Below are positions 32,461 through 41,880 of a stretch of DNA of 46,462 bases, one piece after another. The position numbers were made by a program, and so were the translations under genes. Source of the DNA: Candidatus Omnitrophota bacterium (GTDB lineage Bacteria; Omnitrophota; Gorgyraeia; Gygaellales; Profunditerraquicolaceae); contig JAPLLN010000038.1 in assembly GCA_026387475.1 (NCBI GenBank), positions 1 to 46,462 of the forward strand, given 5' to 3'. Position 1 is the first letter of the stretch; each line of letters starts with the position of its first letter. The notes under the pieces are model-generated. The model made no database searches. It had not been told where the DNA came from and saw only the letters and a program-made list of their open reading frames with translations.

Positions 32461-33089
32461 TTTAACGGACAGACCTGACATTTCGGATTGTTCTTCCGGC
32501 AATAGTCCTTACCCAGCTTGACCAGGAGGGCGTGATACTCGTTGAATAATTTTACACTATTTTTAAGGTTTTTTCTAAACAAATTTTGTATTTCCGCGTA
32601 TTCCGCATCGGGCCTGACAAGCCCGTGGCGCGAGAGTATCCTCCTGGTATAAGCATCGACCACAAAGGCCGGCTTGTTTAAGGCATACAAAAGGATGGAG
32701 TCCGCGGTCTCCGGGCCTACCCCGTGCACCTTGAGAAGCTGCAGGCGCAAGTCCGGGGTTTTTTCGGCTGACAGGCGCGCGATACTTCCGCGATATCCTT
32801 GGCAGAAAAATTTGAGAAACTCTTTTAACCTTTTGGCCTTAATATTGTAATAACCCGCCGGCCGGATCAGTCCGGCCAGGCGTTTATTCTTCATCTTTAA
32901 AAGCCGGCGCGGGTTCAAGGCCTTATTCTTTTTCAGGTTAGCGATGGCCTTTTCCACGTTAACCCAGCTGGTATTCTGGGTAAGTATAGCGCCCACCATC
33001 ACTTCGAATGCCGAAGATGCCGGCCACCAACCCTGCGCTCCGAAGGCAGCGTTTAGTTTAGCGTATATCGCGGTAAGCCTCTTCTTCAA
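32457..33089 (-). CDS. HhH-GPD DNA glycosylase (endonuclease III-related)
   Basis: The 210-residue protein has the AILTQNTSW start of the fold, the helix-hairpin-helix segment LKVHGVGPETADSIL and the catalytic Asp in VDAYTRRIL. The position of the lyase Lys in endonuclease III is Glu here, as in monofunctional MagIII-like 3-methyladenine glycosylases. The Fe-S region has three Cys (YCRKNNPKCQVCPLK) and stops before the expected fourth Cys. It removes damaged bases. It overlaps the PilZ gene and the next gene by four bases each. Confidence 0.88.
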   Translation of the reverse strand: MKKRLTAIYAKLNAAFGAQGWWPASSAFEVMVGAILTQNTSWVNVEKAIANLKKNKALNPRRLLKMKNKRLAGLIRPAGYYNIKAKRLKEFLKFFCQGYRGSIARLSAEKTPDLRLQLLKVHGVGPETADSILLYALNKPAFVVDAYTRRILSRHGLVRPDAEYAEIQNLFRKNLKNSVKLFNEYHALLVKLGKDYCRKNNPKCQVCPLK

Positions 33090-35056
33090 TCTTTTAATTC
33101 CAAAGGATTATAACCGAAGAAAGCAAAAATAGTGTAGGTCGTCCCGGCAAGCGAACCGGTGGACTTGCCTTTAGGGGTCATCCAGCCGTGCCCGGTATCG
33201 ATATATTCCTCGGTGGCATACGGCAGGCAATTACCCCCCTGCCCCGACGGTGAAGGGCTGGAGATGATCATATGCTCAAGGCCGGAGAGGTATTCATCGG
33301 CCTTACGGGAATACAATAATGACTTTTCTTTCTCGCCTCTGGCGGCATGATAATCTGACATAAGCTTAAAACTCATCACCATCTGCGCGGTCCACTCCGA
33401 AGAAACGACCCCTCCCCGCGCCAGATTGCGCTGCGCCGCAAAATCAAAACCCTTTATCCTGACCGGGCCCATCCCCGGCCGGTCATAGACGACGCTAACG
33501 GCGCAGTTCTGCTCGGCAAACTCGATTATATTATCCGGGTCCATCCCGATCTCTTTCAGCTTAGCAGCGCCCAACGCGGCTATCGACCAGGCGTAAGTAT
33601 CGGTAGCTATCGTAGAATCGCCCTTTCCTCTTTTAACCGGGAGCCCTGTTTTATCATACGTGTGCTGCTTGAGCCAATCCAATATCCTGTCGCGCGCCCG
33701 GGCATAGGCCTCTTTGCGGGTGACCTGATACAGCATATTAAAATAGGCGTAAGCGTCTAAATTGTGTTCCGTAGAATACCATTCCACGTCATAACCTCCG
33801 CGCAGTCCGCCGTCTTTATCCTGCAGGGCAATGATATTCTGCGCCAGGTCCTCTGCCAGGCCCAGATATTCGTTAGTGCGTGCCTTGTTCATATACTGCA
33901 TCAAGGCTATGCCGAGCCAGATGTTCGGCCCGATATGCGCGGTATATTCCGCGCTCGTTCCGTCGGTGACATAGTAGGCGTTTAAAAATAATCCCCGTTG
34001 GCGGGTAGCGTGGTCAGCGTAGTAATCCAGTATTTTTTTGGCGCGATCCAGGTCTCCGAAATAAGTAAACGCCTGCGCGACCAGCGATTGGTCGTAAGTA
34101 AAGGCCCAGCCCGAGACATCCCCGTCTCCTTCAAAACTCATCACCAGCCCGGTGCGCGGGTTCTGGTGGACTTTAAGCCAGTCGTATAATTTCTGGAAAT
34201 TGACTTTTTCTAAGGTGGTCTTTTCTTTGGTCAAGGCTATCGCCTCCTCGCTGATCGTTTTTTCCCTGCTCTTTAATGATTCTAATTTACCCAAGAGCTC
34301 GGTCTTCTCGTTATTTAACCGCGTAACCAGGGTATCCAGCTCCGCGATCTTCTTAGTCTCCTTGCTCTTACGCAACTTTTCCGTCTCTCTGCCCTCTAAT
34401 CTTTCTTTTTCGGATAAAGCGGACTTCTCTTCCTGGGTCATACGTATGCGTTCGGCCAAAGTCTTTATTTTTAAAGAGAGCCCTTCTCTCTCGACGCTGA
34501 TCTGGGAAAGTCTTTCTCGGGCAATGCCGGCATCCCGGGAGACCCGCACCAGATTTTCCACCAATGCGCGGTTACCTTCCTCTAATTTCATATTAAAGTA
34601 CAGGCCTAAAGCCAGAGATATGCCGAGAAGGATTATTGCGCCCAACGCAACAGGGATAAAAAGCTTCTTCGTCCAAGCATAACGCATGATCTGCCTGTTC
34701 TGTTCGATATCGATCTGTTCGTATTTAAGCCCGATGCGGTATTTATTGGGTTCTCCCGTTACTTCGCGCACCCAGGCTACCGCTCCCCGCGCCCTCACCG
34801 GCCTTTTGGCAAAAGGCATCTCTATTTCAAGCGCGATACGGGCCTTCTCGCCCTTAAGCAACCCGGCTTGTTCGGGAGAAAAATTATTGACCGACAGGCA
34901 GATCCCGCCCCGGCCTATGTCGCAGGTAAAACCCTGCAGCCAGTTGGTAAAAAATGTTTTACCGTCGTGGCTCTCCAGCCTGAACTGCACCGGAAAGACC
35001 GTATCCAGACGGAGATATTCCCTGCGCTCCTGTCCGGATTCTCCCTGCGTAGGCAT
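33086..35056 (-). CDS. PilZ/coiled-coil/alpha-toroid fusion protein
   Basis: The 656-residue protein joins three parts. An N-terminal PilZ domain (about 8-125, RREYLRLDTVFPVQF and CDIGRGGI) probably binds cyclic di-GMP. A membrane helix (about 137-155) is followed by a long coiled coil (about 158-295). The C-terminal 360 residues have many W, Y and D residues and repeated ALM/AL-helical patterns that resemble alpha/alpha-toroid glycoside hydrolase or lyase folds. It could couple c-di-GMP in the cytoplasm to polysaccharide binding or cleavage outside. Enzyme residues are not identified. It shares one base with the upstream gene. Confidence 0.8.
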   Translation of the reverse strand: MPTQGESGQERREYLRLDTVFPVQFRLESHDGKTFFTNWLQGFTCDIGRGGICLSVNNFSPEQAGLLKGEKARIALEIEMPFAKRPVRARGAVAWVREVTGEPNKYRIGLKYEQIDIEQNRQIMRYAWTKKLFIPVALGAIILLGISLALGLYFNMKLEEGNRALVENLVRVSRDAGIARERLSQISVEREGLSLKIKTLAERIRMTQEEKSALSEKERLEGRETEKLRKSKETKKIAELDTLVTRLNNEKTELLGKLESLKSREKTISEEAIALTKEKTTLEKVNFQKLYDWLKVHQNPRTGLVMSFEGDGDVSGWAFTYDQSLVAQAFTYFGDLDRAKKILDYYADHATRQRGLFLNAYYVTDGTSAEYTAHIGPNIWLGIALMQYMNKARTNEYLGLAEDLAQNIIALQDKDGGLRGGYDVEWYSTEHNLDAYAYFNMLYQVTRKEAYARARDRILDWLKQHTYDKTGLPVKRGKGDSTIATDTYAWSIAALGAAKLKEIGMDPDNIIEFAEQNCAVSVVYDRPGMGPVRIKGFDFAAQRNLARGGVVSSEWTAQMVMSFKLMSDYHAARGEKEKSLLYSRKADEYLSGLEHMIISSPSPSGQGGNCLPYATEEYIDTGHGWMTPKGKSTGSLAGTTYTIFAFFGYNPLELKD

Positions 35057-37455
35057 TATTCTTTCTCCAGGACTATTCTTTGTTTGGCGCCCTTGGCTAT
35101 GCGCTCAAAGAACCGCTTAAATTCCGCGTATTCCGACTTTAGGATTGTATGCTTCTTGGTTTCGCTGCGCTGCTTGAATTCTATTCTATTACCGTGATAC
35201 CCGTAATCCAAGGAAAATTTGATCCAGGGGCTTTCTTCGCTGAAGCTCGGAGGAAGATATTTGACCTTCAGGCCCGGAGGTAAATCGATATATAAATCCG
35301 TATCCTTACTCTCCAAAATATTCAGGTCAATGTCGTAGATGCGCTTATCGGTAGCTACCAGCGAGGTATCCACGGAGGCCAGCTGGGGCAAAATATTTAA
35401 GTTCCCGGCGATAGTCGCGTACTCCGGCCCGATAAAATCATAACTTAATACCACCGGCTTGTTCAAATCATCAAGGTTTTCGATATTGTATTTTATAAGC
35501 CTACCACCGATGGAGAATTCCTGGACCTTCTCCTTTATCGTCTGAGCGATCAATTCCGGCTGGGTATAAGTAAGCCAGTAACGCTGCGCCTGGTCGTACA
35601 TTCCCGAAGAATAGATATCTTTGTGCGCCGATATTGTCCCGTCATCGTTCATCTTTAGCTCTAAGACCTGCCGGATAAGATTGTGCCGTGGCGGATACAG
35701 CGGGGTTTCCATCATCTTGTATCCTTCATCCTGAAAAACCAGGACCGTCCTCTCCTGATCATCGGCAGGGAGGTCATCAAAAGAACAGGTTGACGCGGTG
35801 GGGTCCATAAATACTATCCGGCTGTCTAAAGATACGGCGGCTATGCAGTGATTAAACTGGACCGTAGGAAAATCCTCGCTTAAATTATAATCTTCCTTGG
35901 TCGGGATCAATACCGGCCAGGCAAACAGGCCGGCCTCTCTTAACATCGTCACTAAAAGCACTGCCTGATCCTTGCAGTCTCCGTATTTGTTTTTAAATAT
36001 ATCGGAGGCCGCGTGCGGCTCATACCCCGCGTCTCCATACTCTACCGCCACATAACGGATATTCTTCGCGCAGTAATTATAAATGGCTGCTGCTTTGGCC
36101 TTTTCATCAGCCGCTCCCGCGGTAAGCTCTTTTACTTTCGCGCTGATGGCAGAGTCGGCTTTTATTTTATCCCGGCTTAAATCCTGCCACCAGCGGTAGA
36201 CTTCCTGCCAGTCGTTAAAAGTAGACATGAGGACAGTGGGATTTACAAGGACACCCGGAGGCATGCTCGACTCGGGGGTTATCTGCGGAATATTTTTAAA
36301 TACCCAGGTGTAAACGCGGAACTCGGCATCATCCTGGATCTTAGGTTTAAGTTCGGCTCCGAAAGTATTGTAGTCTTCATTGATTATTTTTAAGTGGGGC
36401 GGGGTATTCTTAGGAAAACGCACGCTAAATTTGGCTGAAATCACCGGCTCGGTAGTCTGCAGCGGATAATTTACTACGAAATCTTTTTTATTGATAAGCT
36501 GGTTATTAGTCACCTTGACCTTATACTCGATGATCGCACCTTCCGCTACTTCCGGGAATGAGATAATGAACGCGCGCGCGTTGCTATAAAGAGGAAAGTC
36601 CGTATAACGGGATACGTCCCGGATATGCCGGCCGCCGACCTGGGTGACTTTACCGTCCGGGCTTATGGTGCGCGCGCTCTCCAGTTCGACCTTTTCGTAA
36701 GTAGAATCGTAACCGACCTGCGTTTCGGCAAACTCGTCCTTACCCCGCTCGTTTAAGATCTTGATCAAGTAATGCATATAAGAAATCTGGATGCCTTCCT
36801 TGCTTACTTCGATACCTTCATCCGCCGATAAAATGACCGCTCCGGCCTCGGGGAAATCCTCTTGCGCAGGCGCGGAGGATAATAGGCGCGCGACCTTAAC
36901 GTCGATCTCCTTGGTAGGGCCTGACCCGGCCTGTTTTTCGATCTGATTAATGCGCTCTCCCGCCAGTTTTATAAATTCGGGGTCAGAGCGCACCTGCGCA
37001 TAAGACTTAAGCGCCTGGTCAAAAAGATTGAGCTTTTCGCTCGTCAATGCCCGGTAATAACGGCATTCGTCGTCCCCGCACTCCAAGTTATTAAATGCCA
37101 TGAGGGCGTCGGTAAAATTACCAAGATGATAATAAGAGATAGCCCGAAGTTTTTTAGCTTCTTTCAAACCGGTTTTATTCAGGGTTTCAAGCGCCTCAGC
37201 GAATTTTCCGTGGTTGTAATAGAGGCTCCCTAATTCAAAATTGAGCCGGTCTAAGTCTTTTTGCCCTTTGATCAAGTTTTCATATTCGGTTCTCGCGCGT
37301 TCAAAATACTCCGCGGATTGCCGGGTATATTCTTTAGCCTTGCCTGAATCGACGCTCTGGGCGCAACCGACAGCCGCGATAAGAAATAAAAATACAGCGG
37401 GGAAAAATATAAAACGGATGGTATTGTTCTTAACCGCGGTATCTATAATACGCAT
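35056..37455 (-). CDS. TPR/DUF3857/transglutaminase-core lipoprotein
   Basis: The 799-residue protein begins with a signal peptide and a likely lipobox near Cys31 (AAVGC). TPR-like helices (about 40-190) are followed by DUF3857 (about 215-390), then a transglutaminase-like core: Cys near 495 in YGDCKDQA, His near 536 in FNHCIA and Asp near 551 in MDPTAS form the triad. A beta-rich tail resembles the DUF3857 partner domain. Such proteins are periplasmic, possibly acting as proteases or amide-forming enzymes. The frame overlaps the hypD end by 26 bases. Confidence 0.9.
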   Translation of the reverse strand: MRIIDTAVKNNTIRFIFFPAVFLFLIAAVGCAQSVDSGKAKEYTRQSAEYFERARTEYENLIKGQKDLDRLNFELGSLYYNHGKFAEALETLNKTGLKEAKKLRAISYYHLGNFTDALMAFNNLECGDDECRYYRALTSEKLNLFDQALKSYAQVRSDPEFIKLAGERINQIEKQAGSGPTKEIDVKVARLLSSAPAQEDFPEAGAVILSADEGIEVSKEGIQISYMHYLIKILNERGKDEFAETQVGYDSTYEKVELESARTISPDGKVTQVGGRHIRDVSRYTDFPLYSNARAFIISFPEVAEGAIIEYKVKVTNNQLINKKDFVVNYPLQTTEPVISAKFSVRFPKNTPPHLKIINEDYNTFGAELKPKIQDDAEFRVYTWVFKNIPQITPESSMPPGVLVNPTVLMSTFNDWQEVYRWWQDLSRDKIKADSAISAKVKELTAGAADEKAKAAAIYNYCAKNIRYVAVEYGDAGYEPHAASDIFKNKYGDCKDQAVLLVTMLREAGLFAWPVLIPTKEDYNLSEDFPTVQFNHCIAAVSLDSRIVFMDPTASTCSFDDLPADDQERTVLVFQDEGYKMMETPLYPPRHNLIRQVLELKMNDDGTISAHKDIYSSGMYDQAQRYWLTYTQPELIAQTIKEKVQEFSIGGRLIKYNIENLDDLNKPVVLSYDFIGPEYATIAGNLNILPQLASVDTSLVATDKRIYDIDLNILESKDTDLYIDLPPGLKVKYLPPSFSEESPWIKFSLDYGYHGNRIEFKQRSETKKHTILKSEYAEFKRFFERIAKGAKQRIVLEKE

Positions 37456-38518
37456 TACAAGCTCCCTCCATTGAAACCATACACGGGCCTAAGGGCTTAT
37501 CCGGCGCGCAGGCTTTGGCAAAAAGCGGGCATTCTTTAGGGGTGACCAATCCCTTTAAAACATCGGCGCATTTACATCTGGTCTCCGGCTCCTTGCCGCT
37601 TGCCGGTTTGATGGAAAATACCTTTTCGCTGTCAAATTCACTAAATGCCTCTTTTATCTTAAGCCCGCTTCCGGAAATTTTACCCATCCCCCGCCAGTAC
37701 GCTCCCGCCGGAGTGAATACGCGCGAGATTATCTTGCGCGCTTCAGGATTGCCTTTTGGCCTGACTACCCGGGAATACTGATTATCCACCTTAGGCTTAT
37801 TAAGTCTCATCTGTTTTAAAAGCATAAGTATCCCTTCCAGAATATCCAGAGGTTCAAATCCCGCGACGCAGCAAGGTACACCGAAATCCCGGGGGATGAA
37901 TTCATAGGGCCTTGTCCCTATGATACTGGATACGTGGCCCGGGCAGAGGAATCCGGAGAGCCTTAACCTTTCGTCATTCAAGAGATGCTTCATTACCGGA
38001 GGCATTAGCTTAAGAGAGACGAAAAATGAGACATTTTTCATCTTCTCCTTCTTCGCCTGAATAATACTTAGAGCAATGGTGGGGGCAGTGGTTTCGAAAC
38101 CAACACCGAGAAAGACCGTTTTTTTACCGGGATTAAGGCGCGCGATTTTTAATGTGTCCAGGGGAGAATACGCGATGCGGATTTGCCTACCCCTGGCCTT
38201 TTCTTTCTCCAGGCTGGAATTAGTACCCGGAACGCGCAACATATCCCCGAAAGTGACGATTATGACATCGTCCCTGCGGGAGAGCCTGATCGCGGCGTCG
38301 ATATAATTCTGGTGGCTGACGCAGACCGGGCAACCCGGCCCGGGGATAAAATGCAGGTTTTCCGGCAAGAGGTCTTTGAGCCCGAAGCGGCAGAAATTCA
38401 TGGTGTGCGTTCCGCAGACCTCCATAATGGTCAGATCTTTGCGCGGCATAAGCTGGCGGATCCGCTGGGCTGCCGCGGCGATCAGTTTCTTGTCCCGGAA
38501 TTCGTCAATGTATTTCAT
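37430..38518 (-). CDS. hypD: Hydrogenase maturation factor HypD
   Basis: The 362-residue protein is HypD. The CGTHTMNF motif, the GPGCPVCVS segment and the C-terminal Fe-S Cys set (CKCADVLKG, then CPLF-x-x-AC, then GPCMVS-x-EGAC) are all present. HypD carries the Fe(CN)2CO unit with HypC during NiFe hydrogenase assembly in the cytoplasm. It overlaps hypC by 14 bases. The presence of hypC, D, E and F-like genes implies a NiFe hydrogenase elsewhere in the genome. Confidence 0.97.
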   Translation of the reverse strand: MKYIDEFRDKKLIAAAAQRIRQLMPRKDLTIMEVCGTHTMNFCRFGLKDLLPENLHFIPGPGCPVCVSHQNYIDAAIRLSRRDDVIIVTFGDMLRVPGTNSSLEKEKARGRQIRIAYSPLDTLKIARLNPGKKTVFLGVGFETTAPTIALSIIQAKKEKMKNVSFFVSLKLMPPVMKHLLNDERLRLSGFLCPGHVSSIIGTRPYEFIPRDFGVPCCVAGFEPLDILEGILMLLKQMRLNKPKVDNQYSRVVRPKGNPEARKIISRVFTPAGAYWRGMGKISGSGLKIKEAFSEFDSEKVFSIKPASGKEPETRCKCADVLKGLVTPKECPLFAKACAPDKPLGPCMVSMEGACNAYYRYRG

Positions 38519-38714
38519 TAATGATCCTTAATGTCTCTCTCGCCTTTTTAGGGTCGAGCACCTCGATAGCAAAACCCGCGTGCACCAGGACAAAATCATT
38601 TATTTTTATATGCGGGAGCATCTGGATATTAATGGTGCGCGTCAACCTTCCGCTCTCGACTTCGGCAAAGTTTTCTTTGATCTTTTTTACCCTCATGGGT
38701 ATTGCTAAACACAT
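38505..38714 (-). CDS. hypC: Hydrogenase maturation chaperone HypC
   Basis: The 69-residue protein opens with MCLAIPMRV, the invariant HypC start in which Cys2 binds the iron unit, and ends in a helical tail. It partners HypD and the hydrogenase large subunit. It sits nine bases after the hypF-like gene and overlaps hypD. Confidence 0.96.
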   Translation of the reverse strand: MCLAIPMRVKKIKENFAEVESGRLTRTINIQMLPHIKINDFVLVHAGFAIEVLDPKKARETLRIINEIH

Positions 38715-38723
38715 AATTTTCTC

Positions 38724-39803
38724 CTAAGACCCCGCGATCACTGCCTGTCCCAATGAAATTCCGGAATCATTAGCGCTTAAATCCTTGTGCAAAAATATCG
38801 TAAATCCTTCTTTATATAATAGCCCCAAGCAGAAGCGAAGTAAAAGGCTATTTTGGAATACCCCTCCGGATAAAGCTACTTTATTGATCCCCGTATCGCG
38901 GCGCAGAGCTAAACTCATTTTTAAAATCATCCAAGCCACGCTCAAGTGAAAACGATAAGAAATTTCTCCCTTAGGCCTCTTGGCTTTTAAATCCCCCGCT
39001 ATGCCCTTAAAAATTCCGGCAGGGTCGATGATGTATCCTGTTTTGTCTTTCAATATCTTGAATTTATAGGCCTGAACTTCGGTTTTGGGACGAAGAGCTA
39101 TTTTCTCTAACGCTATGGCTAATTCTGCCTCAAACTTTGCCTCTAATTTGGCGAGTATCAGGCTTGCGGCCGCGTCAAAGAGCCTCCCCATACTGCTGGC
39201 CAAAGGCGAATTTATGCCTTTATCGCGGATCTTTCTTAGAAGGGCCCATTTTTTCTTATCTATCCCCGGGAGTTTGCCGTCGAGCCAGAATGCGGCTAAA
39301 CGCCACGGCTCTAAGATCGCCCGCTCCCCTCCCAAAAGCGGGATCTCTTTAAGATGCCCCGCTCTTTTGAAGGATTTGTAGCCGCAGATCAGGAATTCCG
39401 CGCCCCAAATATGGTTATCCGTTCCCAGGCCGGTACCGTCAAAAGCTACCCCGATTACTTTTTGATCTTTTAATCCGTTTTCCGCCATACAACTGGCGAT
39501 ATGCGCGTAGTGGTGTTGTATAGGTATCAGGCGATAGGTGTTGGGCGTTAGGTTTAATGCAAATTTAGTAGACTGGTATTCGGGATGGAGATCGTAAGCG
39601 ATAACTCTGGGTTTTTTCCTTAAAAAATATTTTGCGTCTTTTTCAAAAGCAGCCAAATCCCGCGGATCCGTTAAATCCGGATGCACGCGGCTGACATAAG
39701 CTGTCTTTCCGCCGGCAAAACAGACGGTATTTTTAGTTTGCGTCCCGAACGCCAACACCGTTTTCTTTATTTTAAAAGGGAGTTGTATCTTTTTATAAAC
39801 CAT
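38724..39803 (-). CDS. hypF: HypF-like carbamoyltransferase domain only
   Basis: The 359-residue protein corresponds to the C-terminal Kae1-like half of HypF. It has PIQHHYAHIASCM (His97, His98 and His101), GVAFDGTGLGTDNHIWGAEF and LSGGVFQNS. The N-terminal acylphosphatase, zinc-finger and YrdC domains of a full HypF (about 750 residues) are absent; the frame starts within the end of pabC, leaving no space for them. It could still transfer carbamoyl to HypE if carbamoyl-adenylate is made by a separate protein. It sits directly before hypC, which supports a hydrogenase-maturation role. Confidence 0.88.
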   Translation of the reverse strand: MVYKKIQLPFKIKKTVLAFGTQTKNTVCFAGGKTAYVSRVHPDLTDPRDLAAFEKDAKYFLRKKPRVIAYDLHPEYQSTKFALNLTPNTYRLIPIQHHYAHIASCMAENGLKDQKVIGVAFDGTGLGTDNHIWGAEFLICGYKSFKRAGHLKEIPLLGGERAILEPWRLAAFWLDGKLPGIDKKKWALLRKIRDKGINSPLASSMGRLFDAAASLILAKLEAKFEAELAIALEKIALRPKTEVQAYKFKILKDKTGYIIDPAGIFKGIAGDLKAKRPKGEISYRFHLSVAWMILKMSLALRRDTGINKVALSGGVFQNSLLLRFCLGLLYKEGFTIFLHKDLSANDSGISLGQAVIAGS

Positions 39804-40522
39804 TTGGTCAATTTGCCCGCTTTACCCCTACCGGTTTTTATATTATTTATTGAAACCAGGGGCATTACGCCCATCAAAGAATTAGTCAAGAACGCTTCAT
39901 CGCCATTCTCCAGGTCTTTTAGCGTAAGCTTGGCCTCAAAAGTCTCAATCCCCTCTTTTGTCGCCATATCAATGACCGCTCTTTTGGTTATTCCGTCCAG
40001 ACAGCCGCATTCAACTGCCGGCGTAAACAACTCTCCGCCTTTAACCATGAATATATTGCTGCGCGAACCTTCCGCAACGTAACCTCGGGAATTTAAAATT
40101 ATAGCCTCGTCAAAACCTCCGGCCTTAGCTTTTGAATAACTCCGCTCATACAAAGAGCGCTCGATAACCTTGACCCGGGCTAAGTATGAGTTTTCATCCT
40201 GGCGCCAGGGAGTAGTTTGAGCCCTGAATCCTTTACGGTATTTTGACAAAGAATACGGCGTGTATTTTTTTATGAGAACCGCGTAGCCGCTAATACCCCC
40301 CTCCAGCCAGACAGAAAGCCGGATATATTTATCACCCAGCGCGGAATTCCCCGCTTCCGCCTTAATTTCTTTTTTTAATTTATCTACGGATACGGGAAGC
40401 CTTATCTTTAGCGCCGCACAACCAATTTTGAGCCTCTCTAAATGCGCGTTAAGGCGGACTATTTTGCCGTTAAGGCTGCGCATACTCTCAAACACTCCAA
40501 AGGTCGACGGGTAGTTTTTCAT
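39767..40522 (-). CDS. pabC: 4-amino-4-deoxychorismate lyase-like aminotransferase class IV
   Basis: The 251-residue protein is a fold type IV PLP enzyme. Landmarks are FGVFESMR near the start, the KVIERSLYERSYSKAKAGGFDEAII segment with the candidate PLP Lys, and GYVAEGSRSNIF. It converts aminodeoxychorismate to 4-aminobenzoate and pyruvate for folate. The assignment rests on overlap with pabB by four bases; a branched-chain or D-amino-acid transaminase would look alike. Confidence 0.87.
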   Translation of the reverse strand: MKNYPSTFGVFESMRSLNGKIVRLNAHLERLKIGCAALKIRLPVSVDKLKKEIKAEAGNSALGDKYIRLSVWLEGGISGYAVLIKKYTPYSLSKYRKGFRAQTTPWRQDENSYLARVKVIERSLYERSYSKAKAGGFDEAIILNSRGYVAEGSRSNIFMVKGGELFTPAVECGCLDGITKRAVIDMATKEGIETFEAKLTLKDLENGDEAFLTNSLMGVMPLVSINNIKTGRGKAGKLTKWFIKRYNSLLK

Positions 40523-41880
40523 TTAGTTAGAAGCGTACGCATTATTCCTTCTGCCTTGACCAGGGTCTCGTCATACTCTTCTTCGGGGTTAGAATCGGCG
40601 ACTATCCCGCCCCCGACCCCGAAATAGATATTATTTTTGCTCTTTAAAATGGTGCGGATGAGGATATTAAAATCCATATCCCCGGAAAAACTAAGATAAC
40701 CCAGCGCTCCGGTATAGATCCCCCGGCGGGACGGCTCTAATTCTTCGATTATCTCCATCGCCCTTATCTTGGGGCATCCGGTGATGGAACCTCCCGGAGA
40801 GCAGGCGCGCAACAAGTCAATGCGGTCCTTTCCTTTATAAAGCCTTCCGTAAATATTCGCCGTAGTCTGAAAAACAGTATTATATTCTTCCAGCTCCCTA
40901 AGCGATTCAACTTTGACCGAGTCGTAATTACAGACCCGGCCCAGGTCATTACGCTCAAGGTCTACGATCATCATCAGCTCTGCTTTATCTTTGGGGCTGG
41001 CTAAAAGCTCATTCTTTAACCTGCTGTCTTCCGCCTCGTCGGACGAACGGGGCCGCGTCCCTTTCATCGGCCGGGTGATCACAATATCTTTGCGTAATGA
41101 TAAGAATCTCTCCGGAGAAGAGCTGATGATCTGGAACGGGCCGGGATCAAAATACGCGCCGAAATAAACCGGTGAATGCATACGCAGCTGCTCGTAAATT
41201 TCGGGTGCGCCCAGGTTCGTACGGGCAGAAAAACGCTGCGAAAGATTTACCTGATATATATCACCGTTTTTAATATAATCTTTGGCTCTCTTTACCGCGG
41301 CAATATATCCGGCTTTGCTGAAGTTAGATCGTGGCTGTGTGGTTTTAATTGCCTTTCCGGTATGGTCTTCCGGGGCATTCTCAAAAATAAGTTTTTCCAG
41401 CTTTGTGATATTCTCCCTGGCTAGCGCTTCCTGCAGGCTCGATCTTTTCTCGGGAAAACCTAGCGCGAATATCCCAAAAATCTTCTTAAAATGGTCGATG
41501 ATGATCACGGTATTATAAAAGGCAAAAAACAGATCCGGGATCTTTAAATCGTCTTTGATGCGCCTCTTAAGTTTCTTCTCAAACAGGAATCCCGCATCAT
41601 AGCTCATATATCCGACAGCCCCGCCCAAAAACGGAGGAGAATTCTTAGGAGCTTCGATCTTATATTTCTCCAGCTCCTCCCGCAACGCGCCCAATCTATC
41701 CCGGTTCTTGGCAGAGACCGTCTTAAAAGGGTTGATCCCAAGAAAAGAATACCTGCCCAGGGTTTGATTTTGCGCGAGGCTTGAGTCTAAGAAAAAACAG
41801 TTCCTCCCGCCTTTTAAAGCCCGGAAAATTTCCAGAGAGCTCTTGTCTAATTTATACGACTTCCAGGTGTAATATGCCAT
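40519..41880 (-). CDS. pabB: Aminodeoxychorismate synthase component I
   Basis: The 453-residue protein belongs to the chorismate-binding family. The active-site PMKGTRPR motif has the Lys typical of PabB (rather than Ala of TrpE), with GDIYQVNLSQRF, FSPGGSITGCPKI-type motif and a closing GGGIVADSNPEEEYDET segment. It aminates chorismate at C4 with a PabA-type glutaminase, which is not in the window. It overlaps pabC and the exonuclease gene. Together with folC and folE 20 kb away, the folate pathway is spread over two transcription units here. Confidence 0.95.
   Translation of the reverse strand: MAYYTWKSYKLDKSSLEIFRALKGGRNCFFLDSSLAQNQTLGRYSFLGINPFKTVSAKNRDRLGALREELEKYKIEAPKNSPPFLGGAVGYMSYDAGFLFEKKLKRRIKDDLKIPDLFFAFYNTVIIIDHFKKIFGIFALGFPEKRSSLQEALARENITKLEKLIFENAPEDHTGKAIKTTQPRSNFSKAGYIAAVKRAKDYIKNGDIYQVNLSQRFSARTNLGAPEIYEQLRMHSPVYFGAYFDPGPFQIISSSPERFLSLRKDIVITRPMKGTRPRSSDEAEDSRLKNELLASPKDKAELMMIVDLERNDLGRVCNYDSVKVESLRELEEYNTVFQTTANIYGRLYKGKDRIDLLRACSPGGSITGCPKIRAMEIIEELEPSRRGIYTGALGYLSFSGDMDFNILIRTILKSKNNIYFGVGGGIVADSNPEEEYDETLVKAEGIMRTLLTK

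Noticed and set aside
32461-32502. Longer start for the outer-membrane-like protein
   Set aside because: It would put residues before a normal signal peptide; the ATG at 32460 overlaps the previous stop as ATGA.
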